Positions 23,545-31,902 of a stretch of DNA of 32,941 bases are shown one piece after another; position 1 is the first letter of the stretch, and each line of letters starts with the position of its first letter. The stretch comes from Pseudobutyrivibrio sp. UBA1225 (lineage in GTDB: Bacteria; Bacillota; Clostridia; Lachnospirales; Lachnospiraceae): positions 52,609-85,549 of the forward strand of contig DBWZ01000004.1 in NCBI GenBank assembly GCA_002309345.1, read 5' to 3'. The notes beneath the pieces are model-generated. The model was not told the origin of the DNA, searched no databases, and was given only the letters and a program-made list of their open reading frames with translations. Position numbers and translations under genes: made by a program.

Positions 23545-25056
23545 TTATTCTACAGAAACTATGTAAGCATAAACAGCTTGACCACCTTCTGAAATCTCAA
23601 CCTCAAGATCAGGATATTTTTCTTCAACTGCAGCACCAAGTGCCTCAGCTTTTTCTTGATCAGAGCCTTCGCCCCAATAGATAGAAACTACAGAAGAATC
23701 TTCAGATACCATCTCGTCAATCATTTCCTTGAATGCCACATCGATATCTGAATTGACTGAAAGAAGTCCAGAATCACCCATCCCCATCCAGTCATTCTTT
23801 GTGATTTCCTTGTCGTCTATCATTGTATCACGAACAGCATATGTAACCTGTCCTGTCTTAACATTGGCGATTTCTTCTGTCATAGCTGCTTCGTTGTCCT
23901 CAACTGATGCATCAGCAGCAAATGTGATAAGAGCTGTGATACCCTGAGGAATAGTCTTTGTAGGGATAACAACGATTTTTTTGTCCTTACAAATTGCCGC
24001 AGCCTGATTAGCAGCAAGAATGATGTTTTTATTGTTTGGTAAAACAAATACAGTCTTGGCATTAACCTTTTCTACAGCGCTAAGGATATCGTCTGTAGAA
24101 GGGTTCATTGTCTGACCACCTGGAATCATATAATCGCATCCAAGCTCTGTAAAGATTGATGTTAAACCATCACCTGTGGCAATAGAAACAAATCCCATCT
24201 CCTTTGCAGGCTCTGTAGGAGCAGCCTTGGCCTCTTCCTTTGATTCTACAACCTCATCACCTATTTTAAGGTCGATAATATCGCCTAAACCTATAGACTC
24301 AAGCTTTGTCTTAAGTTCTTTGATTTGATATGAAGCAAGTGCCTTCTCAGACTCGATAATAAACTCTACAGTTGTCTTAATCTTGGCTGGAGCAGCCTTT
24401 GCCACTGTCTCAGGGGCGAAATCAGTATAATCAACTTCCTTGCCGACAAGAGCATCATATGCACCTTGAAGAACACATACAAGACCTTGTCCACCTGAAT
24501 CAACAACACCTGCCTGCTTTAAAACAGGAAGCATATCTGGTGTCTTTGAAAGAACAACCTCTGCTTCTTGAATAACCGCATCTGCAAATTCAACGATATT
24601 GTTTGTTCTATGTGATATTTCAGCCGCTTTGTCTGCTGCGCCTCTAGCTACAGTAAGGATTGTACCTTCCTTTGGCTGCATAACAGCTTTGTAAGCGGTC
24701 TGTACAGCTTTTTCGAATGCTTCAGCTAAAATCTCAACTGTAACCTCATCATAATTGCTAATGATTTTTGAAAAACCACGGAAAAGTTGAGAAAGAATAA
24801 CACCTGAGTTACCTCTAGCACCTCTAAGCGAGCCTGAAGAAATTGCTTTTGCAACAGTCTTCATATCAGCATTATCAAGCTCTGCAACTGCATTTGCTGC
24901 AGACATGATAGTCATTGTCATATTTGTACCTGTATCACCATCAGGAACAGGGAATACGTTTAATTCATTAATCCACTCTTTCTTAGCTTCGAGATTTTTT
25001 GCTCCCGAAAGAAACATCTTTGCTAACAAAGACGCGTCAATAGTTTGTATTTCCAC
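23545..25056 (-). CDS. DhaL/FakA-like protein (YloV family)
   Basis: A 503-residue YloV family protein. The N-terminal DhaL (DAK2) kinase domain has PVPDG-D41-TGTN45M, with the Asp residues that bind magnesium-ATP, and GARGNSGVILSQLF. The C-terminal half (from about residue 285) is the FakA-type fatty acid-binding partner region (VSIATGDGLTSIFTELGCD, GGQTMNPSTDDIL, LPNNKNII). FakA with a FakB (DegV) partner phosphorylates fatty acids; no fakB is in the window. It starts with GTG after AAGGAGG. It follows asp23 by 14 bases. Confidence 0.92.
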   Translation of the reverse strand: MEIQTIDASLLAKMFLSGAKNLEAKKEWINELNVFPVPDGDTGTNMTMTIMSAANAVAELDNADMKTVAKAISSGSLRGARGNSGVILSQLFRGFSKIISNYDEVTVEILAEAFEKAVQTAYKAVMQPKEGTILTVARGAADKAAEISHRTNNIVEFADAVIQEAEVVLSKTPDMLPVLKQAGVVDSGGQGLVCVLQGAYDALVGKEVDYTDFAPETVAKAAPAKIKTTVEFIIESEKALASYQIKELKTKLESIGLGDIIDLKIGDEVVESKEEAKAAPTEPAKEMGFVSIATGDGLTSIFTELGCDYMIPGGQTMNPSTDDILSAVEKVNAKTVFVLPNNKNIILAANQAAAICKDKKIVVIPTKTIPQGITALITFAADASVEDNEAAMTEEIANVKTGQVTYAVRDTMIDDKEITKNDWMGMGDSGLLSVNSDIDVAFKEMIDEMVSEDSSVVSIYWGEGSDQEKAEALGAAVEEKYPDLEVEISEGGQAVYAYIVSVE

Positions 25057-25070
25057 TACAAATTGCCTCC

Positions 25071-25430
25071 TTAGTCAATAACTCTTACGCCTTCAACGAA
25101 GATATTGATTGTATCAACGGTTAATCCAGTAAAAGACGATACCTTATATTTTACTGTTTCAATAAGGTTCTCTGCCACTGCCTCAATGCTGACACCGTAT
25201 GAAACAATAACATGGAAATCCAGAGAAATGGAATTATCATCACCAACAACAACACTGATTCCATGATTTAAATAATCTTTCTTTAATAGCTTTACTAAGC
25301 CGTCCTTCATATTGACAGCAGCCATGCCTACGATACCGAAGCATTCTACTGCAACTGAACCCGCATAGGTCGCAATTACGTCTGTGTCTATAACGATTTT
25401 ACCAAGCGCTGTCTCCATTTGACCTTGCAT
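25071..25430 (-). CDS. Asp23/Gls24 family envelope stress response protein (YloU)
   Basis: A 119-residue Asp23/Gls24 family protein: METALGKIVIDTDVIATYAG, ALAVE-type segment VAVECFGIVGMA, and the VDTINIFVEGVRV end. The start at 25428-25430 is preceded by GGAGG nine bases upstream, so I reject the 127-residue start at 25454, which has no binding site. Members of this family localise to the cell envelope or help the next gene's fatty acid kinase; the pairing with YloV is conserved. No membrane segment is visible. Confidence 0.92.
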   Translation of the reverse strand: MQGQMETALGKIVIDTDVIATYAGSVAVECFGIVGMAAVNMKDGLVKLLKKDYLNHGISVVVGDDNSISLDFHVIVSYGVSIEAVAENLIETVKYKVSSFTGLTVDTINIFVEGVRVID

Positions 25431-25489
25431 AAAGTATAACCTCCAAATTCGCATATTTACTCAATGATGCAGTAATTATACACTAAAGC

Positions 25490-25519
25490 AAAAAGAAAAG
25501 CCACCCTGTCGAGTGACTT
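25490..25519 (-). terminator. Intrinsic terminator after rpmB
   Basis: Minus strand AAGTCAC (25513-25519) pairs with GTGGCTT (25498-25504) with one G-T pair, followed by TTCTTTTT. It starts 22 bases after the rpmB stop. A TATAAT (25475-25480) just downstream is a possible -10 for the asp23 operon, but has a poor -35. Confidence 0.65.
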
Positions 25520-25540
25520 TCAATATCGTGTTATGTAAGA

Positions 25541-25726
25541 TTAAGCACGCTCAACCTTGCCAGAACGTAAACAAGAAGTACATACATATAACTTCTTAGG
25601 TGTTCCATTCACATTACACTTAACGGACTTCACATTAGACTTCCACATACGGTTGGATCTTCTATGAGAATGGCTCACATTGTTACCGAAATGAGCGCCT
25701 TTTCCACAAACTGCACATTTTGCCAT
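25541..25726 (-). CDS. rpmB: 50S ribosomal protein L28, zinc-binding form
   Basis: A 61-residue L28 with MAKCAVCGKG at the start, NVSHSHRRSNRMWKSNVKSV in the centre and a VCTSCLRSGKV end. Cys4, Cys7, Cys49 and Cys52 form the zinc ribbon of the C-plus form; Firmicutes often also hold a zinc-free paralogue, which is not visible here. It stands as a single-gene transcript with its own promoter and terminator. AAGGAGG lies about six bases before the ATG. Confidence 0.97.
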   Translation of the reverse strand: MAKCAVCGKGAHFGNNVSHSHRRSNRMWKSNVKSVKCNVNGTPKKLYVCTSCLRSGKVERA

Positions 25727-25785
25727 GATTGCACCTCCTTGTAAAATATTTCAAAACCAAGTGTGCGCATTTACGCAACAAATGG

Positions 25786-25814
25786 ATTATAGCAAAGCAA
25801 ATTGCAAATTGCAA
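25786..25814 (-). promoter_or_regulatory. Sigma-A promoter for rpmB
   Basis: Minus strand: -35 TTGCAA (25809-25814), 17-base spacer, -10 TATAAT (25786-25791). The spacer repeats TTGCAATTTGC, so two registers of the -35 are possible. The predicted start near 25779 leaves about 53 bases of leader. Confidence 0.75.
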
Positions 25815-25853
25815 TAATTTTTTGCTTAGATTATAGAATTAATACACAAAAAT

Positions 25854-27284
25854 TTACTCATAATATGCCTTAAGCACATCCGCTGCTAAAGGTGCTGCAA
25901 ACTTACTTCCACTTCCAGCAGATTCCATTATAACAGCTACCGCAAGCTTCTTGCCGCTGGCGTCAGTAGAATAACCCACAAACCATGAATGAGTAAGATT
26001 TTTGTTGGTAGTGTATTCAGCGGTACCCGTCTTTCCATATACCTCTAAATCTCCAAAATCAACCTTTTTAGCTGTACCTTCAGACACAACAGATGACATA
26101 TAGTCCTGAAGCTTCGCAACCTCATCAGTTGAAAGCAACTGACCGTAAGCAGATGGAGTTGTTTTTGAAATAACCTCTCCTTTAGTTGATTCTATTCTGT
26201 CTGCTAGATAAGGCTTCATTAATGTGCCATTGTTGGCAATAGCAGAAACAATCATACACATATGAAGAGGCGAAACTGAAGTCTCTCCCTGTCCAATGGC
26301 AGTTTGACCAGCCTGTTGGTCAGAGCTTGATTGATCAACCTTAAACACTGATTTTCTGGTGCTCTTTAGCATTGTAGGAAGCTCTTGATTAAACAAGAAG
26401 GAATCAGCAGTCTCCCTAAATTGCTTTTTATCTATTGTTGTACCGATATTTGCAAAGGCACTGTTGCAGGAATTAGAAAAAGCCTTTTTTAAATCCTCCT
26501 TGCCATGGGATTTGTGGCCACTACAGTGAATAGTGTAGTTTCCGATTTTGTATGAACCCCTACAGTTAAAGCTATATTCCTCTGAGCCTCCGTTAAAGCG
26601 CAAATAAGCAACAGATGTAATAATCTTAAAGGTAGAACCAGGCGGATAAGCGCCAAGTGTTGCTCTATTTACAAGGGAAGATTTTTTGTTGGACTCGTCC
26701 GTAAGTTCCTCCCACTCCTCAGCGATATTATTAGGGTCATAATCTGGTTTAGAAACCATAGCAATGATTTTACCAGTATCTGGTTCTATTGCTATGACTG
26801 CTCCATCATAGGATCCTAGTCCATCATAGGCCGCCTTTTGAACGTTATAGTTTAAGGTTGTATACAGATTGTCCCCCGGGCTTTTTTGCCCAGTAAGAGA
26901 ATTATTTATCTGCTCCTCTAAAGGAATGTTTGATTTAAGTAAGTCAAAGGAATAATCAGCCTCTAATCCAGCCATACCCTTACCGACATAGCCTACTGCG
27001 TGACAAAACAAACTGCCATCAGGGTATACTCGATATTCCTTGCGCTCTTCATTTTTGCTTGTAGATGCGATAACTGTTCCATCGGAAGCATAAATGTTTC
27101 CTCGTGTTACATCATCTGCAAAAACAGAAAATCTAGAATTGTATTCATTGTAGATGAACTCTTTTGAACGCTTATTAACAAAGTTTATAAGATATCCTAT
27201 CATAGCAATGAATATCAACGCAAAGAAGGCTGCAATAATATATATTTCTTTTCTGATAATTTTATGTTTAGATTTATCTTTCAT
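25854..27284 (-). CDS. Class B penicillin-binding protein (PbpA/FtsI-type transpeptidase)
   Basis: A 476-residue peptidoglycan transpeptidase. It has a short basic cytoplasmic tail and one membrane anchor (about residues 12-36). The transpeptidase motifs are in order: S217-T-F-K220, S272-C-N274, and K418-T-G420. The domain between the anchor and the active site (residues 40-140) is short, so this is a small class B enzyme of the PbpA/SpoVD-like type. The start at 27282-27284 follows GAGGCAC; a TTG at 27311 is rejected. It overlaps the FtsW/RodA gene by 11 bases, the usual SEDS polymerase plus class B PBP pair. Confidence 0.93.
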   Translation of the reverse strand: MKDKSKHKIIRKEIYIIAAFFALIFIAMIGYLINFVNKRSKEFIYNEYNSRFSVFADDVTRGNIYASDGTVIASTSKNEERKEYRVYPDGSLFCHAVGYVGKGMAGLEADYSFDLLKSNIPLEEQINNSLTGQKSPGDNLYTTLNYNVQKAAYDGLGSYDGAVIAIEPDTGKIIAMVSKPDYDPNNIAEEWEELTDESNKKSSLVNRATLGAYPPGSTFKIITSVAYLRFNGGSEEYSFNCRGSYKIGNYTIHCSGHKSHGKEDLKKAFSNSCNSAFANIGTTIDKKQFRETADSFLFNQELPTMLKSTRKSVFKVDQSSSDQQAGQTAIGQGETSVSPLHMCMIVSAIANNGTLMKPYLADRIESTKGEVISKTTPSAYGQLLSTDEVAKLQDYMSSVVSEGTAKKVDFGDLEVYGKTGTAEYTTNKNLTHSWFVGYSTDASGKKLAVAVIMESAGSGSKFAAPLAADVLKAYYE

Positions 27285-28602
27285 ATGTGCCTCGTGTATT
27301 TTTGTTTGCAAGTTCTCCTGAACATTCGGCTATAAATAGACATATCATCATGGATAACATTGAACTACCACCGTTGCTAACAAACGGCAAGGTAACGCCT
27401 GTAGATGGAATGAATTTTATAACACCACCAATATTAAGAATCGTTTGTATCGCAAATATAATTCCAATACCACTGACAACAAGCATATAAAAATTGTTGG
27501 CAGTCTCATGGGCAATCATCAATAGAATGAACACTGTACACATGAACATAATGATTAAACAGACAGCAACTACGTTGCCCATCTCTTCCGCTATTGCTGC
27601 AAATATAAAGTCATTTGTTACAATCGGAATCTTATTTGGCATACCATTATTAAGTCCTGTGCCAAGCCAGCCCGGTGTACCTATAGCAAACAATGACTGA
27701 GATATCTGATAGCCCTTGTCATCAATTACAGAAAGAGGATCTGACCAAGCTATAAATCTTGTTTGTATGTGCGGAAATAGCTTGAAGGCAAGAATTCCAC
27801 CAATGGTCGCCAGGACAAATTCCAAGGTCATAACGATGTAATTTTTGTATGCTATAAATATTAAAAAAGCGTAGGTGCCAAGGAAGATTAATGCTGAACC
27901 TAAATCCTTGGAAAACACGAGAACTATCACGTGTAGCATTGAACCTATTGTTGCAATGGCAAAACCTCTGTAATCACGATAAGTACAGATTGCTGCCGCA
28001 ATAAAGAATATAAACGAAAGCTTTACAAACTCACTTGGCTGAATTCTGATTCCCATTATCGCGAATGATGTCCTTGCACCATACTCTACTCTACCTAGAA
28101 TAGACACAAGCAAAAGTGAAACAATTCCTATTCCAGCATAAAAATATATATGCTCAGAAACATGCTTAACATTCTTAATAATAAGAATTGCCATAAGCGT
28201 AATAATTAGTGATGCTATAGTAAAACCAAGTTGTTTAACAGCCGTGTTAAGCTTTAATCTTTCAAGCATCAAAAAGCCAAAGCTCATAAACAACAATACA
28301 TTATTTATGAGCGCTCTCGAAATCGGCGTTGCCGTCTTGTATAGAGCGACAACAATGCCTGTAAACAGCATGAGCTCCAAAAACAGTAAGCCAATTATGG
28401 TGACATTATTTTTAGAAATAAATAACACCACCGAACCATTAATCAAAAACACAACTACAATAACAGCTTGAATCGTTGATAAAATACTGTTCAAAGAATC
28501 AGACATTTTGTATTCAAACATCTGAAATATGTCTATTGCAGTAAAGATTAAGACAAAGGATAAAATTGTAATTCTAGAAAATGAAGTAATAACGCTAACC
28601 AA
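27274..28602 (-). CDS. FtsW/RodA/SpoVE family (SEDS) glycosyltransferase
   Basis: A 442-residue membrane protein with about ten or more hydrophobic segments. The SEDS signature is present late in the sequence: PSTGVTLPFVSNGGSSML; also EFVKLSFIFFIAAAI and SKDLGSALIF. Such proteins polymerise lipid II into glycan strands with a partner class B PBP, encoded next. Being beside zapA suggests a division role (FtsW) but RodA cannot be excluded. It starts two bases after the U32 stop. The N-terminus has extra hydrophobic helices before the conserved core. Confidence 0.9.
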   Translation of the reverse strand: MVSVITSFSRITILSFVLIFTAIDIFQMFEYKMSDSLNSILSTIQAVIVVVFLINGSVVLFISKNNVTIIGLLFLELMLFTGIVVALYKTATPISRALINNVLLFMSFGFLMLERLKLNTAVKQLGFTIASLIITLMAILIIKNVKHVSEHIYFYAGIGIVSLLLVSILGRVEYGARTSFAIMGIRIQPSEFVKLSFIFFIAAAICTYRDYRGFAIATIGSMLHVIVLVFSKDLGSALIFLGTYAFLIFIAYKNYIVMTLEFVLATIGGILAFKLFPHIQTRFIAWSDPLSVIDDKGYQISQSLFAIGTPGWLGTGLNNGMPNKIPIVTNDFIFAAIAEEMGNVVAVCLIIMFMCTVFILLMIAHETANNFYMLVVSGIGIIFAIQTILNIGGVIKFIPSTGVTLPFVSNGGSSMLSMMICLFIAECSGELANKNTRGTYER

Positions 28603-28604
28603 CT

Positions 28605-30716
28605 TTATTCAACTCCTCTTTTTAAATGTCCTCTAGTATAAGCTTCTGAAAATCTAAAGGCCTGATTTTCATTAAAGACCTTGTTGTAATCTTCAAGAAT
28701 CTCAATTGTTTCTTTGAAAGATTCTACAGTAAAATCAAGTCTAAGTGAAGCAATTCCAAGAGATTTTATAGATTCTTTCATATCAAATGCGATATATCTC
28801 TTACTGTTGTAAATTGTGTTATAACAATATTCGCAATTGCATGATACCATCATGTTTTCGTTTTTACGATCTACAAGAGTGATTATATCGTTAGATTTCT
28901 TGCAACCAACAGTGTTCTTAACGGTGCAGTTTGCAGTAATCATCATTGGTATCCTACTATAAACCACAAACTGAGAATTGCTATTATCTCTGTGATTTAG
29001 TTCTTTGATAGATAGCTCATAAGGAATGCAATTTGCTTTGTATCCAAGCTTCGCAAAACCTTCTAGACTTCTGTTATTAAAAGAATAAAGCCTGTGATCT
29101 AAAATGATTTGCGATGATGGATATCCAAGCTCTGACAAATAACCTAACTCATCAAAGGATGCTGCTATCACGCCAGCTGCTCTATCGTCTATACGAATTT
29201 TATCCAAATAAGACTTCCTAAGAACTGGTGGTAAGTAAATATAAATATCGCCTTTAAACACTTTGTATGCTTCATCAAACAGAGCAGGTGCAACGCCTAT
29301 TGCCTTTATAAAATCAAATTCTAAAATAGCATTCAACTGTTCTTTGGTAGTTAATGTTACAAAGCAATCAAATTGGGATGCAACGTTTCCTTTAAACTTT
29401 AACTCATTGAATTTTAATACTGTTTTTGGATACTCTTTTATTGTACACATCTGAGAAAGCTTATCTATTGCTTCTCTTCTAGCATTTTTGATAGTGGAAA
29501 CTGGAATGAAAATATTATCGTCGTAATCTATGTTTAACTTTCCAATTTCAAAAACAGTGTTTCCCAATCCAGAAGCCGCTTTTATAATGTCGTCTTTAGA
29601 TGTGGGTCTGTTTTGAGAGGCTTCTACAATACCAAGTTCAGAATGTACTCTGTTACCCTTTTCATCAACAAATGAAATTTCAAAGGGCTTTCCAAGCAAT
29701 GCCTTAATAGAACAATCTACCTTTGTTTTTTTCTCAGAAATGTCGACAGCCTGCCCCTCAGCCTTAGTGTGGCTAGGCGCTTCAAAGGTAATCATTTCTG
29801 GCCCATTATGACTGCGAAGATATAAATCGGTGAAACCGCTTCTGTTGCCATAGTCTAAAAGCTTTTGAATATCCTCTTGAGTTACGGAATAATTCCTTGC
29901 ACCTTTGTAGAGGAATTGATCTAGATAATGACGATATACAGACACAACACCTGTAGCATAGCTAAGCTGCTTCATTCGTCCTTCTATCTTAAAGGACATT
30001 ACTCCCGCATCTATCATTTCAGGAAGATGATTAATAGTGCAAAAATCCTTTGGACTAAGAATATATGCCCCCTTCTTGTTAAGCTTTTTGCCGGTGTTGT
30101 CAAATGCATCATAGGGAAGGCGGCAAGGTTGCGCGCAGCGTCCTCTATTACCAGAACGTCCACCTATAATTGATGACATAAGACATTGGCCAGAATAACA
30201 AACACAAAGAGCGCCATGAATAAAGCTCTCGATTTCTAGATCAGGACAATAGCTGTGTATTGATTTTATCTCGTCAATGCTGATTTCTCTAGCAGTAACT
30301 ATCCTGGTTGCACCTAAGTTCTCAAAAAACTTGGCTCCATAACCAGTACAAAGACTAGCTTGGGTGCTGACATGTATATGTGTATCTGGAAAGTATTCGC
30401 GGATAAAGTTGAAAACACCAAAATCCTGTACAATAAATGCATCTATACCAGCCTCAACATATTCCTTGAGATAGGTGTATAGATTTCTTTCGATTTCGGT
30501 ATTTTTAAGCAAGGTGTTAACAGTAAGATATGCTCTACTTCCGTGGTGATGCGCATATGCAATGGCTGTTCCAGCCTCTTCTATGGTGAAATTCTTGGCG
30601 TAAGCTCGTGCTCCAAATAAATCGCCACCAAAGTACACAGCATCTGCTCCTGCGTTAACAACCGCTTTAAATATTTCAATATCACCTGCTGGTGAAAGAA
30701 GTTCTAATTGATTCAT
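28605..30716 (-). CDS. U32 family peptidase-like protein
   Basis: A 703-residue U32 family protein. MNQLELLSPAGDIEIFKAVV, ADAVYFGGDLFGARAYA and VSTQASL are the family start. The signature cluster has C171-V-C173, C178, then GNRGRC194-AQPC198RLPYD. A second Cys-rich region sits near residues 600-640 (CNCEYC). In TrhP and RlhA, relatives of this family, such residues hold an iron-sulfur cluster and the proteins hydroxylate RNA, so RNA modification is a better guess than proteolysis. I start at the ATG at 30714-30716 with AGGA upstream, against a GTG at 30752. The long C-terminal extension is typical of the larger U32 members. Confidence 0.88.
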   Translation of the reverse strand: MNQLELLSPAGDIEIFKAVVNAGADAVYFGGDLFGARAYAKNFTIEEAGTAIAYAHHHGSRAYLTVNTLLKNTEIERNLYTYLKEYVEAGIDAFIVQDFGVFNFIREYFPDTHIHVSTQASLCTGYGAKFFENLGATRIVTAREISIDEIKSIHSYCPDLEIESFIHGALCVCYSGQCLMSSIIGGRSGNRGRCAQPCRLPYDAFDNTGKKLNKKGAYILSPKDFCTINHLPEMIDAGVMSFKIEGRMKQLSYATGVVSVYRHYLDQFLYKGARNYSVTQEDIQKLLDYGNRSGFTDLYLRSHNGPEMITFEAPSHTKAEGQAVDISEKKTKVDCSIKALLGKPFEISFVDEKGNRVHSELGIVEASQNRPTSKDDIIKAASGLGNTVFEIGKLNIDYDDNIFIPVSTIKNARREAIDKLSQMCTIKEYPKTVLKFNELKFKGNVASQFDCFVTLTTKEQLNAILEFDFIKAIGVAPALFDEAYKVFKGDIYIYLPPVLRKSYLDKIRIDDRAAGVIAASFDELGYLSELGYPSSQIILDHRLYSFNNRSLEGFAKLGYKANCIPYELSIKELNHRDNSNSQFVVYSRIPMMITANCTVKNTVGCKKSNDIITLVDRKNENMMVSCNCEYCYNTIYNSKRYIAFDMKESIKSLGIASLRLDFTVESFKETIEILEDYNKVFNENQAFRFSEAYTRGHLKRGVE

Positions 30717-30734
30717 AAATAATCCTACAAAACT

Positions 30735-30764
30735 AAAAATATAGAGCCCCACAATCGGGACTCT
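30735..30764 (-). terminator. Terminator or attenuator between zapA and the U32 gene
   Basis: Minus strand AGAGTCCC, GATTGT loop, GGGGCTCT (30743-30764) forms an eight-pair stem (one G-T), then ATATTTTTAG. It begins four bases after the zapA stop and ends about 20 bases before the U32 ATG, so no room exists for a separate promoter. It probably lowers, rather than stops, expression of the U32-ftsW-pbp genes. Confidence 0.65.
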
Positions 30765-30767
30765 TGA

Positions 30768-31193
30768 TTAATCATCTGTTAATGAACCTAGAAGCGCATC
30801 CTCTAATGATGCCTCAAGCTTGGTCTTGTGAAGGAGAAGCTCTTTGTTCTCTCGCTCAAGCTTGGTAATTGTCTCTTCTAAAGTTTCTGTCTTTAACTGA
30901 GCTGAAATCAAATCGTGCTTGAGATTGTATATCTCTTTGTCTCGTATCTCTAAATCTGACTCGAGAGATTCAACCTGCGTCTTAGCTTTGAAATAGTCGT
31001 CTGCAATATTCAACTCAAGTAGTGTTGCCTTTAGGTCAGCCGAAATACGCTTATATTCATCAATGGAATTAAATTCTTCTAGCTTAGCATTGATATAATT
31101 GGCCACCTTCTGAAGGTACTCTTCCTCTTCGTAGCCACTCAACGTATAAACTTTTCCGCCTATAAGCACCTTTGCGCTTTTTTCGGAAACCAT
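30768..31193 (-). CDS. zapA: Cell division protein ZapA
   Basis: A 141-residue ZapA. The N-terminal part (VSEKSAKVLIGGKVYTLSGY, then EEEYLQKVANYINAKLEEF) matches the FtsZ-binding domain, and residues 65-135 form a long coiled coil (KTQVESLESDLEIRDKEIYN onwards). ZapA bundles FtsZ filaments at the division ring. It is longer than many Gram-negative ZapA (about 100-110) because of the coiled coil. I start at the ATG at 31191-31193, seven bases after GGGAGG; an upstream in-frame ATG at 31220 would place that site inside the gene. Confidence 0.9.
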   Translation of the reverse strand: MVSEKSAKVLIGGKVYTLSGYEEEEYLQKVANYINAKLEEFNSIDEYKRISADLKATLLELNIADDYFKAKTQVESLESDLEIRDKEIYNLKHDLISAQLKTETLEETITKLERENKELLLHKTKLEASLEDALLGSLTDD

Positions 31194-31225
31194 TACGCAT
31201 CCTCCCGTCAGAAAATTCATCTATA

Positions 31226-31254
31226 ATTATATAATTCTTTCACCTCGAACACAA
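31226..31254 (-). promoter_or_regulatory. Sigma-A promoter candidate for zapA
   Basis: Minus strand: -35 TTGTGT (31249-31254), 17-base spacer, -10 TATAAT (31226-31231). The predicted start near 31219 is about 26 bases before the ATG. It lies just outside the left end of the large inverted repeat. Confidence 0.55.
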
Positions 31255-31268
31255 GCATTTCTAGAAAT

Positions 31269-31553
31269 ATAACCTCGCTATTCACTGTGAATACGTCTAA
31301 CTTCGCCCCTACATCCCCGCTAGCCCAGCGCCCTTGGAGGTGTATGCTCACAATTTAGCAAAGATTATAGATTTTCTTCGTGGATAGAAGGAGCTTCTTG
31401 TAGATGTCCTTTCATTGATTTTGCAATTCGATGCCACTGTATGTGTTTGACAGACATATAGAAAAATTAATAGTTTCTAAATATAAATTGGGATATTGCA
31501 TTCATATTCCATTCACTAAGTAAAATTAAAAGCAGGTTTTGTATATTTAAGTA
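31269..31553 (+). repeat. Left arm of the giant inverted repeat
   Basis: Starts at ATAACCTCGCTATTCACTGT and ends at TTTAAGTA. It contains the shared blocks listed for the whole element. A perfect TTGACA hexamer (31446-31451) occurs on the plus strand with only a poor -10 (TAGTTT region), so a promoter there is uncertain. Confidence 0.8.
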
Positions 31554-31589
31554 CCGGCTTCAAGTTCAATCCATTTCACAATCAGCCTT

Positions 31590-31611
31590 GGGCTGCCGTC
31601 CATGGCAGCCC
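31590..31611. other. GC-rich central hairpin of the inverted repeat
   Basis: GGGCTGCC (31590-31597), six-base loop, GGCAGCCC (31604-31611): eight perfect pairs, the most stable stem of the element and its geometric centre. It is not followed by a T-run on either strand, so it is not an ordinary terminator. The 36 bases to its left (31554-31589) have no partner in the palindrome, making this an asymmetric loop. Confidence 0.8.
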
Positions 31612-31612
31612 A

Positions 31613-31902
31613 TACTTAAATCTTACAAAACCTGCTTTAAAATTTTACTAAGTTCATTTCAAAATCATGCAATTATCCCAATTCATATTTAGAAACAATA
31701 TTTATAGTATAGTTTTGTCTGCCAAACACAAACTGTGGCTACAGAATTGCAAATAATTGAAAGAACATCTACCAATAAAAGAAGCGACTTATCCACTTAG
31801 AAAATCATAATCTTTTGCAATGTGAGCATACACCTCCAAGGGCGCTGGGTTAGCAGGGATGTAGGTGCGACATAGTTTAAGAACAGTGAATAGCGAGGTT
31901 AT
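31613..31902 (-). repeat. Right arm of the giant inverted repeat
   Basis: Reverse complement of the left-arm type sequence, beginning (minus strand) at the ruvB stop with ATAACCTCGCTATTCACTGT and running to TTTAAGTA. It is slightly longer than the left arm (about 290 against 285 bases) owing to small indels. Confidence 0.8.

Larger units (their letters stand above)
31269..31902. repeat. Giant imperfect inverted repeat between ruvB and zapA
   Basis: This gene-free stretch is almost wholly one diverged palindrome. Left arm 31269-31553 and right arm 31613-31902 match when one is reverse-complemented, at roughly three quarters identity with small indels. Three blocks are especially alike: 31324-31352 with 31821-31849 (29 identical bases), 31473-31495 with 31674-31696 (23 bases, one transition), and 31529-31543 with the start of the right arm. 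The right end abuts the ruvB stop codon. No ORF over 35 codons fits, and I see no transposase, rRNA or tRNA. It may be a structured RNA, a MITE-like element, or a pair of repeats in opposite orientation. Confidence 0.85.

Noticed and set aside
31324..31365. Short reading frames after GGAGGTGT in both palindrome arms
   Set aside because: They stop after four and ten codons and differ between arms, so they are unlikely to encode a peptide.
31446..31478. Plus-strand promoter with TTGACA in the left palindrome arm
   Set aside because: No acceptable -10 at 16-18 bases; the matching hexamer in the other arm is TTGGCA.
31554..31589. GTTCAATCC in the centre of the palindrome, like a tRNA T-loop
   Set aside because: No acceptor, D or anticodon arm and no CCA end surround it; a chance match.
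31269..31902. Transposon with target-site duplication
   Set aside because: Flanks next to the palindrome ends (AGAAAT and TCCTCG) are not repeated and no transposase is present; a MITE relic is still possible.
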